Counted from the stretch's first letter, positions 44,013 to 52,355 are shown. The stretch is DNA of 64,000 nucleotides from Hyphomicrobiales bacterium (GCA_900473915.1 UCNG01000011.1:1-64000), one strand, 5' to 3'. The notes: generated by a model not told the origin, from the sequence alone. Numbers and translations: made by a program.

Positions 44013-45103
44013 TGTCTAATCTTTCAGAAATGATTGCCGAACTCGGCGAGAGCTTCAACGCCAAAACCGGCGAACTAAATTCGCGCCTTGGTGAGCTCGA
44101 AAAGCGAGCTGCTCGTGAGCCTTCCGGTGATGTGCTCTATGCCAATGGCGAAACCATCGCCGATAAGATGGTGGCGTCCGCAGCCTTCAAGTCGCTGGAG
44201 GGTGGCCGCGTGCGTGGCCGTGCGCACGTCGAGATGGCCGCCATCACTTCCGGGAATACTACCGTGGGTACCGGCCGTTCCGCTGCAACTTCGCTGGTGG
44301 GCGCTGATCGTCGCCCCGGCATTGTTACACCCGCCGAGCGCGTCCTGACCGTTCGAGATCTGATCGCGCCGGGCGAAACCAGTGCGGGCTCCGTCGAATA
44401 CGTTAAAGAGACAGGCTTTACGAACAATGCCGCGCCTGTGGCTGAGACGACGCAAAAGCCATATTCTGACCTGACCTTTGATCTGGTGACCGCTCCCGTC
44501 CGCACTATCGCCCACCTGTTCAAACTATCTAAGCAGATCATGGACGATGCTCCCGGCCTTGTCAGTTATGTGAACGTGCGCGGTACGTCTGGCCTGAAGC
44601 TCAAGGAAGAGAACCAGCTTCTCTTCGGCGACGGTACAGGTCAGAACCTTCTCGGCCTGATTCCACAGGCGACGGTGTTCGATGACGCGCTGCGCTCTAC
44701 CGGCGACACCCGCGTTGACACTCTGCGTCGCGCTATCCAGCAGGTACGCCGTGCCGAATACCGCGCATCAGGCATCGTCATGAACCCGGACGACCTCGCC
44801 GACCTTGAACTGACGAAGGACGCAGGCGGCAACTACATTATTGTCGATCCCGTTGAAGGCGGTCAGGGCCGAGTGTGGCGTCTGCCAATCGTAGACACCA
44901 CTGCTATGCCAGCCGGACAGTTCCTTGTAGGTGCGCTTGATACCGCTGCCCAATTGTTTGATCGTCAGCAAGTCATCTTCGAAATCTCGACCGAGAACGC
45001 TGACGACTTCGAAAAGAACATGGCGACTGCTCGTATCGAAGAACGCCTGGCTCTTGCCGTGTATCGTCCGGAAAGCATCGTTACCGGCCAGTTCGAAGCC
45101 TAA
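44012..45103 (+). CDS. HK97-type major capsid protein
   Basis: 363 residues. Short N-terminal coiled coil (IAELGESFNAKTGELNSRLG), then the HK97 fold: VRDLIAPGETSAGSVEYVKE, AHLFKLSKQIMDDAP, LLFGDGTGQNLLGLIPQA, YRASGIVMNPDDLADLELTK, YNIRLE-like end ATARIEERLALAVYRPESIV. The N-terminal delta region is about 80 residues, and no maturation protease gene lies in the element, which is unusual for an HK97 capsid that normally is cleaved. It forms the head shell. Confidence 0.92.
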   Translation: MSNLSEMIAELGESFNAKTGELNSRLGELEKRAAREPSGDVLYANGETIADKMVASAAFKSLEGGRVRGRAHVEMAAITSGNTTVGTGRSAATSLVGADRRPGIVTPAERVLTVRDLIAPGETSAGSVEYVKETGFTNNAAPVAETTQKPYSDLTFDLVTAPVRTIAHLFKLSKQIMDDAPGLVSYVNVRGTSGLKLKEENQLLFGDGTGQNLLGLIPQATVFDDALRSTGDTRVDTLRRAIQQVRRAEYRASGIVMNPDDLADLELTKDAGGNYIIVDPVEGGQGRVWRLPIVDTTAMPAGQFLVGALDTAAQLFDRQQVIFEISTENADDFEKNMATARIEERLALAVYRPESIVTGQFEA

Positions 45104-45195
45104 TCACGTTCAGGCGCCGTGAATGTCCGGCCTGCCCTGTCGGTAAGTTTTGAAGCGTGGCGCCGCCTCCTGAGAACGCTTCACAACACGGGCAC

Positions 45196-45250
45196 GCCGC
45201 TGGCTGGAGTCCCCCCGCTTTCGAGCGCGCAGCCAGCGGCTCTTTCTTTT
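45196..45250 (+). terminator. Terminator-like hairpin after capsid gene
   Basis: GCCGCTGGCTG (45196-45206) and CAGCCAGCGGC (45230-45240) form an 11-bp perfect stem followed by TCTTTCTTTT and then the ribosome site of the next gene. Confidence 0.8.
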
Positions 45251-45268
45251 CAAACAAGGAGAATTTCA

Positions 45269-45478
45269 ATGCCGGTAGGCAAACTCAAGGCGTGGCGTAA
45301 CAGCTATGGCTTTCTGACAACTGATAACGGTTCCGATATGTTTGTGCATATAACCGCGTTTCAGTTCGCGGGCGAAGAGCCCGAAGTGGGTGCCTTTTAC
45401 TCGTACAAGGCCAGGATGTTTAAGGACAAGATTATCGCGACCCATTTGAAGCGCGTGGACCAGAATGGCGACGGGTAA
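45269..45478 (+). CDS. Cold-shock-domain-like protein 1 (69 aa)
   Basis: MPVGKLKAWRNSYGFLTTDN with GSDMFVHITAF follows the cold-shock fold (G-x-x-K-x-W-x-x-x-x-GF-x-x-x, D-x-FVH). The RNP-1 segment is partly degenerate: NSYGFLT replaces KGYGFIT, RNP-2 is MFVHI. ATG 45269 has AAGGAG. Likely binds single-stranded RNA or DNA; an antiterminator or nucleic-acid chaperone role is inferred. Overlaps the second copy by 14 bases. Confidence 0.72.
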   Translation: MPVGKLKAWRNSYGFLTTDNGSDMFVHITAFQFAGEEPEVGAFYSYKARMFKDKIIATHLKRVDQNGDG

Positions 45479-45695
45479 AGTCCTATTGTTCCACAATGGC
45501 TACGGCTTCATCGCCGCCGAGCCCTGTAATGTCTTCTTCCATCGCACTGTCATCGACGGCGACACGCCGAAGGCCGGCGATACCGTCCGTTACGACGCCG
45601 TGCCAAGCGGCATGAACAGCCCGAAGGCGACCAGCGTGCGCGTCATCGATCCCGCCGTCTTGGCCGAGGCTGAACGCGTGTTCGGATCGACATGA
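45465..45695 (+). CDS. Cold-shock-domain-like protein 2 (76 aa)
   Basis: MATGKVLLFHNGYGFIAAEP with CNVFFHRTVIDGDTPKAGD again has the cold-shock pattern: NGYGFI (RNP-1) and VFFH (RNP-2). It diverges strongly from its neighbour, so it is not a recent duplicate. A tandem pair inside a head-gene block is unusual. It overlaps the HNH gene by four bases, indicating coupled expression. Confidence 0.7.
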   Translation: MATGKVLLFHNGYGFIAAEPCNVFFHRTVIDGDTPKAGDTVRYDAVPSGMNSPKATSVRVIDPAVLAEAERVFGST

Positions 45696-45988
45696 GTAGA
45701 GGTGAAAGCGCAGCTTGGCAGCACCTTTATAAGCGGTCGCGATGGCTCAAGATGCGTGAGCGGCATCTGATGCAGTCGCCCTTGTGCGTTTATTGCCTTG
45801 AGGTTGGCGACGTGGAGCCTGCCACGATTTGTGATCATCGCACCCCGCATAGAGGGAGCGAGGATCTCTTCTGGGACGCTGACAATCTCATGTCCTTGTG
45901 CAAGCCCTGTCATGATCGGATCAAGCAGCGCGAAGAGCGCGGAGAGAAGGTCATCCGATTTGGCGCGGACGGCTACCCCATCGAGTGA
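45692..45988 (+). CDS. HNH endonuclease
   Basis: 98 residues. CVYCLEVGDVEPATICDHRTPHRGSEDLF (given as CVYC, then CDHRTPHRGSEDLF) and NLMSLCKPCHDRIKQREE supply the H-N-H residues and two CxxC zinc-binding pairs. HNH proteins of this kind sit beside P27 TerS and TerL in HK97-like phages and stimulate terminase cleavage at cos sites. Here TerS is present but TerL is absent from the element, so it may act with a helper's large subunit. Confidence 0.9.
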   Translation: MSRGESAAWQHLYKRSRWLKMRERHLMQSPLCVYCLEVGDVEPATICDHRTPHRGSEDLFWDADNLMSLCKPCHDRIKQREERGEKVIRFGADGYPIE

Positions 45989-46021
45989 CCCACCCACCCT
46001 ATGGGGGGAATCGAAGTCTGG

Positions 46022-46042
46022 AAGCCGCTCGCTCTAGGAGCG
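46022..46042 (+). terminator. Hairpin between HNH and terS
   Basis: GCCGCTC and GAGCGGGC (loop GCTCTAG) followed downstream by CCCTTCCTTTTC. It fits the repeated pattern of stem-loop plus pyrimidine run before late-gene starts in this element. Confidence 0.5.
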
Positions 46043-46100
46043 GGCTGGGCCCTTCCTTTTCACGCGTGCTGCCCCGGTTCAAATAAAAATTGGAGGCTCA

Positions 46101-46457
46101 ATGCCCAAAAACCCCACAAACGCGGCGATCAAGCCGCCAAGCCATCTTAAAAAACCCACTCAAAAATGGTTCGAAAGCGTTGTTGAAGACTTCGATCTAG
46201 AACCGCATCACGTCAAATTGCTTACGCTTGCCGCGGAAGCATGGGACAGATCTGTCGCAGCTCGAAGGATCATCGACAAGGATGGCCTAACCTATCTGGA
46301 TCGCTTCCAGCAGCCAAAGGCACGACCAGAAGTCGCAATCGAGCGTGACTCCCGCATCGGTTTCGCGCGGCTCATTCGCGAACTTGCCCTTGATGGTGTG
46401 GGGTCGCCGGAAACGTCGCGTGTACCGCGCACGGCTGACTACGGGAATCGCCGCTGA
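46101..46457 (+). CDS. P27-family phage terminase small subunit
   Basis: 118 residues with the P27 pattern: PPSHLKKPTQKWFESVVEDF, DLEPHHVKLLTLAAEAWDRS, RIIDKDGLTYLDRFQQPKA, RDSRIGFARLIRELALDG. TerS recognises the packaging site and recruits the large ATPase/nuclease. ATG 46101 follows TTGGAGG. In satellites an own TerS redirects a helper's packaging machine to satellite DNA, which fits the missing TerL. Confidence 0.87.
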   Translation: MPKNPTNAAIKPPSHLKKPTQKWFESVVEDFDLEPHHVKLLTLAAEAWDRSVAARRIIDKDGLTYLDRFQQPKARPEVAIERDSRIGFARLIRELALDGVGSPETSRVPRTADYGNRR

Positions 46458-46693
46458 TGCCTGTGCGTCGCAAGGCTGACCGCCGGCGCGCATCCTTCCG
46501 ATTTGACGATTGGGAGGAATACCTCGCAACCGGCATAGACATGTTTTCTGATCTTCATCACGCCGGGATCACTATCGACCATGAGCCGCCGTCGCGCGAA
46601 CTGGCAGAACAAGCATGGCGCGCCTTGGGCTGTCAGGTCGTCGATATTCATGGTCCTGAATGCTCGGGCGCGCGCGAATTTGGGCAGCCATAA
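46457..46693 (+). CDS. Hypothetical phage protein (78 aa)
   Basis: ATG 46457 shares a base with the TerS stop. MPVRRKADRRRASFRFDDWE is a basic start, followed by a mixed region with HHAGITIDHEPPSRELAEQA. No domain recognised. Coupled by overlap to the next gene. A head-tail adaptor of unknown type is possible. Confidence 0.5.
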   Translation: MPVRRKADRRRASFRFDDWEEYLATGIDMFSDLHHAGITIDHEPPSRELAEQAWRALGCQVVDIHGPECSGAREFGQP

Positions 46694-46965
46694 TGCCGGT
46701 ACGGAAACGACACAATCGGCGATCCGACCGCATGGATTTTGAGATCACTCCAGAAATCCGCGCCGCGTTTGAAGCCTATATCGCAAGCGAACCCGTCGAG
46801 GATGGCGGTTGGCGCGAGCATTGGCGTTTGCACGATCTACTGCATGAGGTGGGCGTCTTGAGGCTGCCATATTGCCCGCCGTGCTGCTTCCATCCACAGG
46901 ATCACGGAACCAGATGGCAATATGCGCCCCATGCTGTGGCCATTTATCGTCACTTATCACAATAA
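46693..46965 (+). CDS. Hypothetical phage protein (90 aa)
   Basis: Starts at the TAATG overlap (MPVRKRHNRRSDRMDFEITP); a Met at residue 14 is another option. Contains EDGGWREHWRLHDLLHEVGV and LPYCPPCCFHPQDHG, a Cys/His cluster that may bind a metal. Its first residues resemble those of the previous protein (MPVRRK/MPVRKR). Function unknown. Confidence 0.5.
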   Translation: MPVRKRHNRRSDRMDFEITPEIRAAFEAYIASEPVEDGGWREHWRLHDLLHEVGVLRLPYCPPCCFHPQDHGTRWQYAPHAVAIYRHLSQ

Positions 46966-46967
46966 CC

Positions 46968-46990
46968 GCCCGCCATTGCGCGGGCTTTTT
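46968..46990 (+). terminator. Terminator-like hairpin before the tail chaperone gene
   Basis: GCCCGC (46968-46973) and GCGGGC (46980-46985) plus TTTTTC. Only 13 bases later the next gene starts. Confidence 0.7.
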
Positions 46991-47003
46991 CTTGGGAAAA
47001 TCA

Positions 47004-47369
47004 ATGTCCGATAAGCCTTTTTCACAGATTACGCAGCCGTTTGGAGACGGTGAGTATAACTTCGCGCTGACTTGGGATGGCGCTATTGAGTGGGAAGAAA
47101 AAACCAGCCGTAGCCTATACGGCACGTTCAAGTTCATGGCCGAACATCAAAGTGGAATGGTTGCCGATGTGCGCGAGATTATCCGTATCGCGTTGATTGG
47201 CGGTGGCCTTGCTCCGATACGGGCTCTGTCGCTGGTCAAGCGATATGTGGAGGGGCGCCCCCTTGATGAAAGCCTTCCCGTTGCACTGAGCGCAATCGAG
47301 GCTTTCCTTTTCGGCCCCGATAAATCCGGGGACATTGCCAAGGCGGGAGAAGTCCCCACCGATGGCTAA
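47004..47369 (+). CDS. GTA-type tail assembly chaperone
   Basis: 121 residues from ATG 47004. The pattern G-x-YNFALTWDGAIEWEEKT, VADVREIIRIALIGGGLAPI and VKRYVEGRPLDESLPVALSA corresponds to the 'gene transfer agent family' / phage TAC_11 proteins of alphaproteobacteria. In siphophages such chaperones bind the tape-measure protein during tail assembly. It precedes the gp10-like and tape-measure genes, as in GTA clusters. Confidence 0.78.
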   Translation: MSDKPFSQITQPFGDGEYNFALTWDGAIEWEEKTSRSLYGTFKFMAEHQSGMVADVREIIRIALIGGGLAPIRALSLVKRYVEGRPLDESLPVALSAIEAFLFGPDKSGDIAKAGEVPTDG

Positions 47370-47802
47370 TAGCTGGCACGCATCAAGGGCTTTCAAGAAG
47401 AGGCTGGCGAAGCTGCCGGCCTCCGTACCGAAGTAGACCAATGAGGCCGTCAAGAAGAACGCCGAGGAATGGGTCGATTGGGCGCAGAAAATGGCACCTG
47501 AAGACCCCAAAGACGGCGTCCATCTCAAACCTTCTATTCGCCATTACGAGACTGAGACGGGCGGTCAGGTAGTTCGGGCGGGCGGTGAAGCAACGACCGT
47601 CGATGGCTATGATTATGCCCTGGGTGTCGAGTTTGGCACTGCCCCGCACATCGCAGGCGGTCAATTCGAAGGTGCGCATCATCCGGGTACGTCAGGGCAG
47701 CCGTTCTTTTGGCCATCATATCGAATGCTGCGAAAGCGAATGTCTGGTCGTCGCCGACGCGCACTGAATCAAGCCGTGAAGGATTTCAACAATGGCAAAT
47801 GA
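47362..47802 (+). pseudogene. HK97-gp10-like gene with in-frame TAG
   Basis: ATG 47362 overlaps the chaperone stop and opens MANSWHASRAFKKRLAKLPA SVPK, then TAG at 47434-47436. The frame stays open after it: TNEAVKKNAEEWVDWAQKMA, then the gp10 features YALGVEFGTAPHIAGG and GTSGQPFFWPSYRML to 47802. The original protein was 146 codons long. Reinitiation at ATG 47491 (MAPEDPKDGV) could give a truncated product. gp10-like proteins are head-tail or tail completion proteins. Confidence 0.75.
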
Positions 47803-49998
47803 ACCCGCCCTATACGCGCGCATGGAGATGCGCGTGAAAGATGCCGAGAAGCAACTGGCGAAGTTCAGTCAGCGGCTCGACCAATCGGCCGGCAGCATGG
47901 AGCGGCGCTGGAGCCGTGCCTCCAAAAACATGCAGACGTCAATGTCGAAGGCATTCGGCGGCAGCGGTTTGGCGAAGGGTATTTTTGCGGGCGTTTCGGC
48001 TGCGGGCGCAAAAGAACTGATTGACGCCGCTATCCGTATCGAGAATGCGTTGAAAGTGGCCGGCCTGTCTAGCCATCAATTGAATGACGTATATGATCGC
48101 CTGTTCGAGAGTGCGACCAAAAACGCAGCGCCACTTGAAACACTGGTCACGCTGTATGGCCGCGTTTCCTTGGTCCAAAAGAACCTCGGCGCATCGACCG
48201 AAGATCTTTTGAAATTCACCGATAGTATCGCCATGGCGCTACGGGTCGCAGGCACTAGCCCGGAACAAGCCAGCGGCGCTTTGCTCCAGCTTTCGCAGGC
48301 TCTCGGCAGCGGGACGGTGAGAGCAGAAGAATTCAACTCTATGATGGAAGGCGGCTTGCCCATCCTTCAAGCCGCGGCAGCGGGCATCAAAGAGGCTGGC
48401 GGCGATGTTGCGAAGCTGCGCAACATTATGCTGGACGGTGAATTATCTTCAAAGGCGCTCTTCAAAGGCATTGAGGCCGGAACGCCCATTCTGGAAGAGC
48501 GACTTGCTGGCGCTATTTTGACCATCGACCAGCGTATGACGAACCTGAAAACGGCGCTGGTCGATGCGGCGAAGCGGTTTAATAACTCGTCGGAGGCCGC
48601 CAACACGTTCGGCACTGCCATCGATAATACCGCTGCATTCATCAACAATATCGATTTTGAGACCTTCATTTCCAAGATCAATCAGGTCGTGGAAGCATTC
48701 GCCAAAGGCCAGAATGCCGCTAACAACTTCGCGAAGGATGCCGGTGCGGCTCTAGGCCTCGACAATGTCGGTAAGTGGCTTACCGGCGGCGAAGCGCAGG
48801 TATCCTATCTGGGCGGTGCGCTGACGATCACGTCATCCAAAGTTATCCAAGATCGTATCACAGATGCGTTCAAAGATGGGGCCGTCGAAGGCAGCGCTGA
48901 GATAGACAAGGTTCTCCGCGAAAAGTACGGCAAGGGCTCCCGTCTTAAGCCAGAAGGCACAAAACCCGGCACTGGGCCGACTTTCACCCCAGTATCCATC
49001 AAGGATTTCCCCGCCGACGGTACGAGCAAGGATAAGAAGAAGAGAAGCGGGACCAAGACCCACGCCAAAACCGCTGACCAGCAGATCGATTCCGACATTC
49101 AGGCCGTCCGCGACCGCATCGAAACAATGAAGGTCGAACAGTCGATTGTCGGTCAGTCATATGAGGTGCAAGAAAAGCGGCGTATGTCGCTGGAGCTGGA
49201 GCAGGCAGCACTCGCCAAGCTTCGTGACGAGGCGATCAAAAAAGGTCACACTGACCTTTCGAATATCAAGATTTCAGAAGAAGCACGCGGCAAGATTGAC
49301 GCTGTCTCAGAGGCTTATGCAAGGCAGGCCGACGAGCTACGGCGCGTTCAAGACCAGCAAGACAAGGCAGAGCGGGCGGCGGAAGATTTCTACGATACGT
49401 TCAAAAGCAGCACGGTGGGCGCAATCACTGGTGCTAATAGCCTTGCTGACGCTTTGCAGAACATTGCGATAAGCTGGCCGACCTCTTCCTGAGCGCAGGT
49501 TTCGACGCGCTTTTCAAGCCATCCTCCGGCGGTGCGAGCGGCGGGGCCTTCGGGAGTATCTTCAGCGGGCTGGGCAAACTCATCGGCTTTGACAGCGGCG
49601 GCTATACGGGCCCTGGTGGCGTTAAGCAGCCAGCAGGCGTTGTCCATAAGGGCGAAGTGGTTTGGTCCCAAGATGACATCCGTCGTGCTGGTGGAGCCGG
49701 GACTGTCGAGGCCATGCGGAGGGGCATGGTTGGCTATGACCGAGGCGGCGTGGTCAGCATGCCTTCGCTTTCGGCACCGCCTATGCCTGACCTTTCGCGG
49801 ATCACAAACACCAACAACAATTCGGTCAACAGCGCGCCCGTCATTAACATAAACGTCACCGGGGCAAGCGGGGACGATCATGTCCGCAGCCTTGTTCGGG
49901 AAGGCGTGAGGCAAGGCTTGTCTGCTTACGATAAGGGAAGTGTGCAACGAACCGCTCGCGATCTCCGACAAGTCAATATGAGAGGGATGGCGAAGTGA
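47792..49998 (+). pseudogene. Tail tape-measure protein gene with frameshift
   Basis: The first frame (47792-49492, 566 residues) has the tape-measure N terminus: coiled coil MRVKDAEKQLAKFSQRLDQS, a TMP domain with LVTLYGRVSLVQKNLGAS, ALLQLSQALGSGTVRAEEFN and MMEGGLPILQAAAAGIKEAG. It ends prematurely at NIAISWPTSS. One base is missing near 49469; beyond it the second frame continues NKLADLF-type sequence and ends with GVVHKGEVVWSQDDIRRAGG and the Asn-rich NTNNNSVNSAPVININVTGA. Intact length would be about 735 residues. Short for a tape measure, so any tail would be short. Confidence 0.82.
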
Positions 49999-50016
49999 TG
50001 CGGTGAGAGGCAGATA

Positions 50017-50433
50017 ATGGCATCGGCAGATTTGGAATTGCAGGGGGCGATTATCACCCGCCTGCGTTCATATGCGCCTCTGACCGCGACGATAGGTCAG
50101 AATACCTTCGACAATCCGGCTACTGAATCCAACTTGCCTTATGTGACTTATGGCGAGGCCGACATTAGGCGAGCAGACGTGACATGCCAGCGAGCGCAGG
50201 AAATCTATGTGACCCTCCATGCCTGGTCTGATCCGAATTACGGCACAGGATTCGCGCAGGTAAAGCAGATAGCGGACGCTGTGAGCGAGGCATTGCACGA
50301 ATATCCGGCCATTCTATCGACCAACCGGCTCATCTCCCTTGATCACCGGCAAACGCGCATCATTCGCGAAAAGGATGGCGTAACTGGCCATGGCATCATT
50401 GAGTTCGTGGCCTTCGTAGAGCCGTTAGAATGA
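50017..50433 (+). CDS. DUF3168 tail completion-type protein
   Basis: 138 residues. Typical blocks LQGAIITRLRSYAPLTATIG, NLPYVTYGEADIRRADV and QEIYVTLHAWSDPNYG...QVKQIADAVSEALH. DUF3168 proteins join head and tail in siphophages and normally precede the major tail protein. Here it follows the tape-measure gene and no tail-tube gene is present, so the order is rearranged. ATG 50017 after GAGAGGCAG. Confidence 0.82.
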   Translation: MASADLELQGAIITRLRSYAPLTATIGQNTFDNPATESNLPYVTYGEADIRRADVTCQRAQEIYVTLHAWSDPNYGTGFAQVKQIADAVSEALHEYPAILSTNRLISLDHRQTRIIREKDGVTGHGIIEFVAFVEPLE

Positions 50434-50588
50434 GCAGAGACGCGAAGCTCGAAATCGACAGAGCGCCCGTCGTGGCTCATTTCTCCCGGGATTCCTGTGC
50501 ACATCCCCTAGCACCAGGCGGCGCGGGTTGCGCAAGCGGCTCCTTACGCTCAGGCTACCCTAGGGTGAGTGCAATGCAACCTTGCTGA
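50430..50588 (+). CDS. Short ORF after DUF3168 (52 aa), possible truncated gene
   Basis: Begins in an ATGA overlap (MSRDAKLEIDRAPVVAHFSR) then becomes Gly/Ala/Ser-rich (HPLAPGGAGCASGSLRSGYP) without structure. A start overlapping DUF3168 is where another tail gene would begin, so this may be the truncated head of a lost gene fused to unrelated DNA. Low confidence as a real product. Confidence 0.35.
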   Translation: MSRDAKLEIDRAPVVAHFSRDSCAHPLAPGGAGCASGSLRSGYPRVSAMQPC

Positions 50589-50604
50589 TGAAAGCGATAA
50601 ACAC

Positions 50605-50832
50605 ATGGATAAGTTTACTATTTCCGCCTCCCTCTCGTGCGGGAACTGCGGCGCTACCGTAACCATCAATAGCGACGCCGACGAAAACTCAACAGTCGCG
50701 TGTAGCAATCCCAAATGTGATACCACCTTCGGGACGGTCGGAGATGTCAGAAAGCGTGTTCGCGCGAAGGCAGCGCAAAAAACCAATGCGAATTTTGTTT
50801 CGGGTCTGAGAAAATCTCTTCGGAAGCGATGA
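50605..50832 (+). CDS. Small zinc-ribbon-like protein (75 aa)
   Basis: MDKFTISASLSCGNCGATVT has a CGNC pair and further on CSNPKCDTTFG; together they form a CxxC...CxxxxC ribbon (residues 11-42). The tail is basic (RKRVRAKAAQKTNANFVSGL RKSLRKR). Nucleic-acid binding is plausible. Convergent with the cargo operon, 27 bases apart. Confidence 0.6.
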   Translation: MDKFTISASLSCGNCGATVTINSDADENSTVACSNPKCDTTFGTVGDVRKRVRAKAAQKTNANFVSGLRKSLRKR

Positions 50833-50859
50833 CGTGGGGCGCCCTTCGAGGCGCTTTAC

Positions 50860-52011
50860 TTATCTCGGCTCACTGTCTTGACGTAGAACACTTTCCGCCA
50901 CTGATAAGGCCCACCTCAAGTAGGCACGTAATTCAGGTGAATGGTTAAAGAAAATGAGAATATGTCGCGAATGAGCGGCCAGTAAATTTAATGCATTTCT
51001 AGCAAATTCCGACGCAGCATCATTGTAAAAGGACATCGAAGCCGAAGCCAGTCCCAAAATGCTAGAAAGGTTAGGATCTGATCCCACGGAATAACGAACT
51101 AGCGAATGAAATATATTCCTCAGCGTGATATACACGCTGTACGCCTGTTTTGTACTACGCCAGCCAATTTCATGCATTTGCTCTTGCAAAACACCGGCGT
51201 AATGACGGGACGTGTCATCTAGTAGATTGTTCCCTCCCGATATTGCGGCAAGGAGTGCGTCTCCGCTCTCAGCAATCTCTTGCAACTCCTCGGTATTCAA
51301 TCGGCTCTGGTCCGAATCCAAAATCAATTCTCTGGATTGGCGTATGCCCATCGCCAGAGCGGAATGGAGACTGCAAACATGCTCCAGGATCGCTGCTGTA
51401 GCAGGCTCAAGTGGATTCGATATTGTACGTTCTGCGTTTTGCTCTCGATATGCCCGTTCGTACGAGAGAATCGCTGATCCAGAAATCCACAGTCCAATGG
51501 CATCTAGATCCGCATAAGAAGAAGAGATAACTTCTGCATATGATTTTAGTGCCAGGTGCAACGAAGGAAATGCATTCCCCTCCTTGCCAACCTGATGTAG
51601 CAGGTCATCGACAGATACACGTAGATGGGTCAAAACTAACGACTGCGCCGCTGCCGCGTCATTGTCTGGTGAAACTTTCTCCCATTTAAGTTTGCCGTGC
51701 GATAGCGAAAAAATTGGCCCACCCACAATATCTGGGATTGGGGGCGGGACGTTCTCAATTCGAGTCTCGACCTTCGTTTTTGGCACATCTACTCGCATCG
51801 CAACATTCGGCGAATAGGAGGCTTCAACTTCGGCAATCGCATCTTCGAGAATTTTACGCCGGCGGGCTGCCAAAGACTGTGAAGCATTCGAAGTGACCAG
51901 CTTCTGCTCGATTGTCGCACGGGCCTTCGCGTAAACGCGCTGTCGCAATTCAAGCGATTTGTCCGCCTGAGCATCGATCGTCTTTTTCAGTACCGCTACA
52001 AAATCAGTCAT
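50860..52011 (-). CDS. Helical cargo protein of unknown function (383 aa)
   Basis: The N-terminal about 65 residues (MTDFVAVLKKTIDAQADKSL, ELRQRVYAKARATIEQKL, AARRRKILEDAIAEVEASYS) resemble an N-terminal helical module that I recall in many Rhizobiales/Bradyrhizobium proteins joined to variable C-terminal parts. A Pro-rich linker (NVPPPIPDIVGG) and a roughly 270-residue all-helical domain follow; no membrane helix or catalytic motif is clear. Last gene of the reverse-strand operon under the XRE regulator. Candidate effector of an exclusion or defence module; inference only. Confidence 0.7.
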   Translation of the reverse strand: MTDFVAVLKKTIDAQADKSLELRQRVYAKARATIEQKLVTSNASQSLAARRRKILEDAIAEVEASYSPNVAMRVDVPKTKVETRIENVPPPIPDIVGGPIFSLSHGKLKWEKVSPDNDAAAAQSLVLTHLRVSVDDLLHQVGKEGNAFPSLHLALKSYAEVISSSYADLDAIGLWISGSAILSYERAYREQNAERTISNPLEPATAAILEHVCSLHSALAMGIRQSRELILDSDQSRLNTEELQEIAESGDALLAAISGGNNLLDDTSRHYAGVLQEQMHEIGWRSTKQAYSVYITLRNIFHSLVRYSVGSDPNLSSILGLASASMSFYNDAASEFARNALNLLAAHSRHILIFFNHSPELRAYLRWALSVAESVLRQDSEPR

Positions 52012-52031
52012 TTCGGTGGTCGCCGTCCAAC

Positions 52032-52355
52032 CTATTCCGCGCTCTTAAAACACTCGAGTTCGACCCGATTGCGGAACTCAGCTATCGCGCGGTCCTGAAA
52101 TTCCTTGCCTGTGTAGGTTGGGCTTTCGTAGGCCCGAACGACAATCTGTTGCATGATGGAAGTATCGCCTGCACCTTCAAGCGCCTTCATGATCTCGTTC
52201 ATGGGCGTTTCCGACTGACGAAGGATCATGATCTTTGCGGCTTGGTCGCCCCACTGCTTGCATATGTCCGCTTTAGGTCGAACGCGCGCGCCATCTGCAG
52301 CCTGTACGGCGCTGGTCGATAGCAGGACGGCTGCGATGAGAAATGCGTGATTCAT
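52032..52355 (-). CDS. Small exported protein (107 aa)
   Basis: From ATG 52355 (ATGA overlap with the DUF4145 stop): signal peptide MNHAFLIAAVLLSTSAVQAA-DG, then a helical mature part with two Cys (DICKQWGDQAAKIMILRQSE, RNRVELECFKSAE). Similar short 'C-x-x-W-x-x-x-A' periplasmic proteins occur in prophages of Brucella relatives. A periplasmic immunity or superinfection-exclusion role is possible. A longer frame to 52478 overlaps the upstream gene and is rejected. Confidence 0.65.
   Translation of the reverse strand: MNHAFLIAAVLLSTSAVQAADGARVRPKADICKQWGDQAAKIMILRQSETPMNEIMKALEGAGDTSIMQQIVVRAYESPTYTGKEFQDRAIAEFRNRVELECFKSAE

Noticed and set aside
40402-47436. TAG recoding by the element (two genes interrupted by TAG)
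   Set aside because: Not accepted as a call: several other element ORFs end naturally, the only tRNA carried reads AGA, and a separate frameshift in the tape measure favours ordinary decay. Kept only as a question in the findings.
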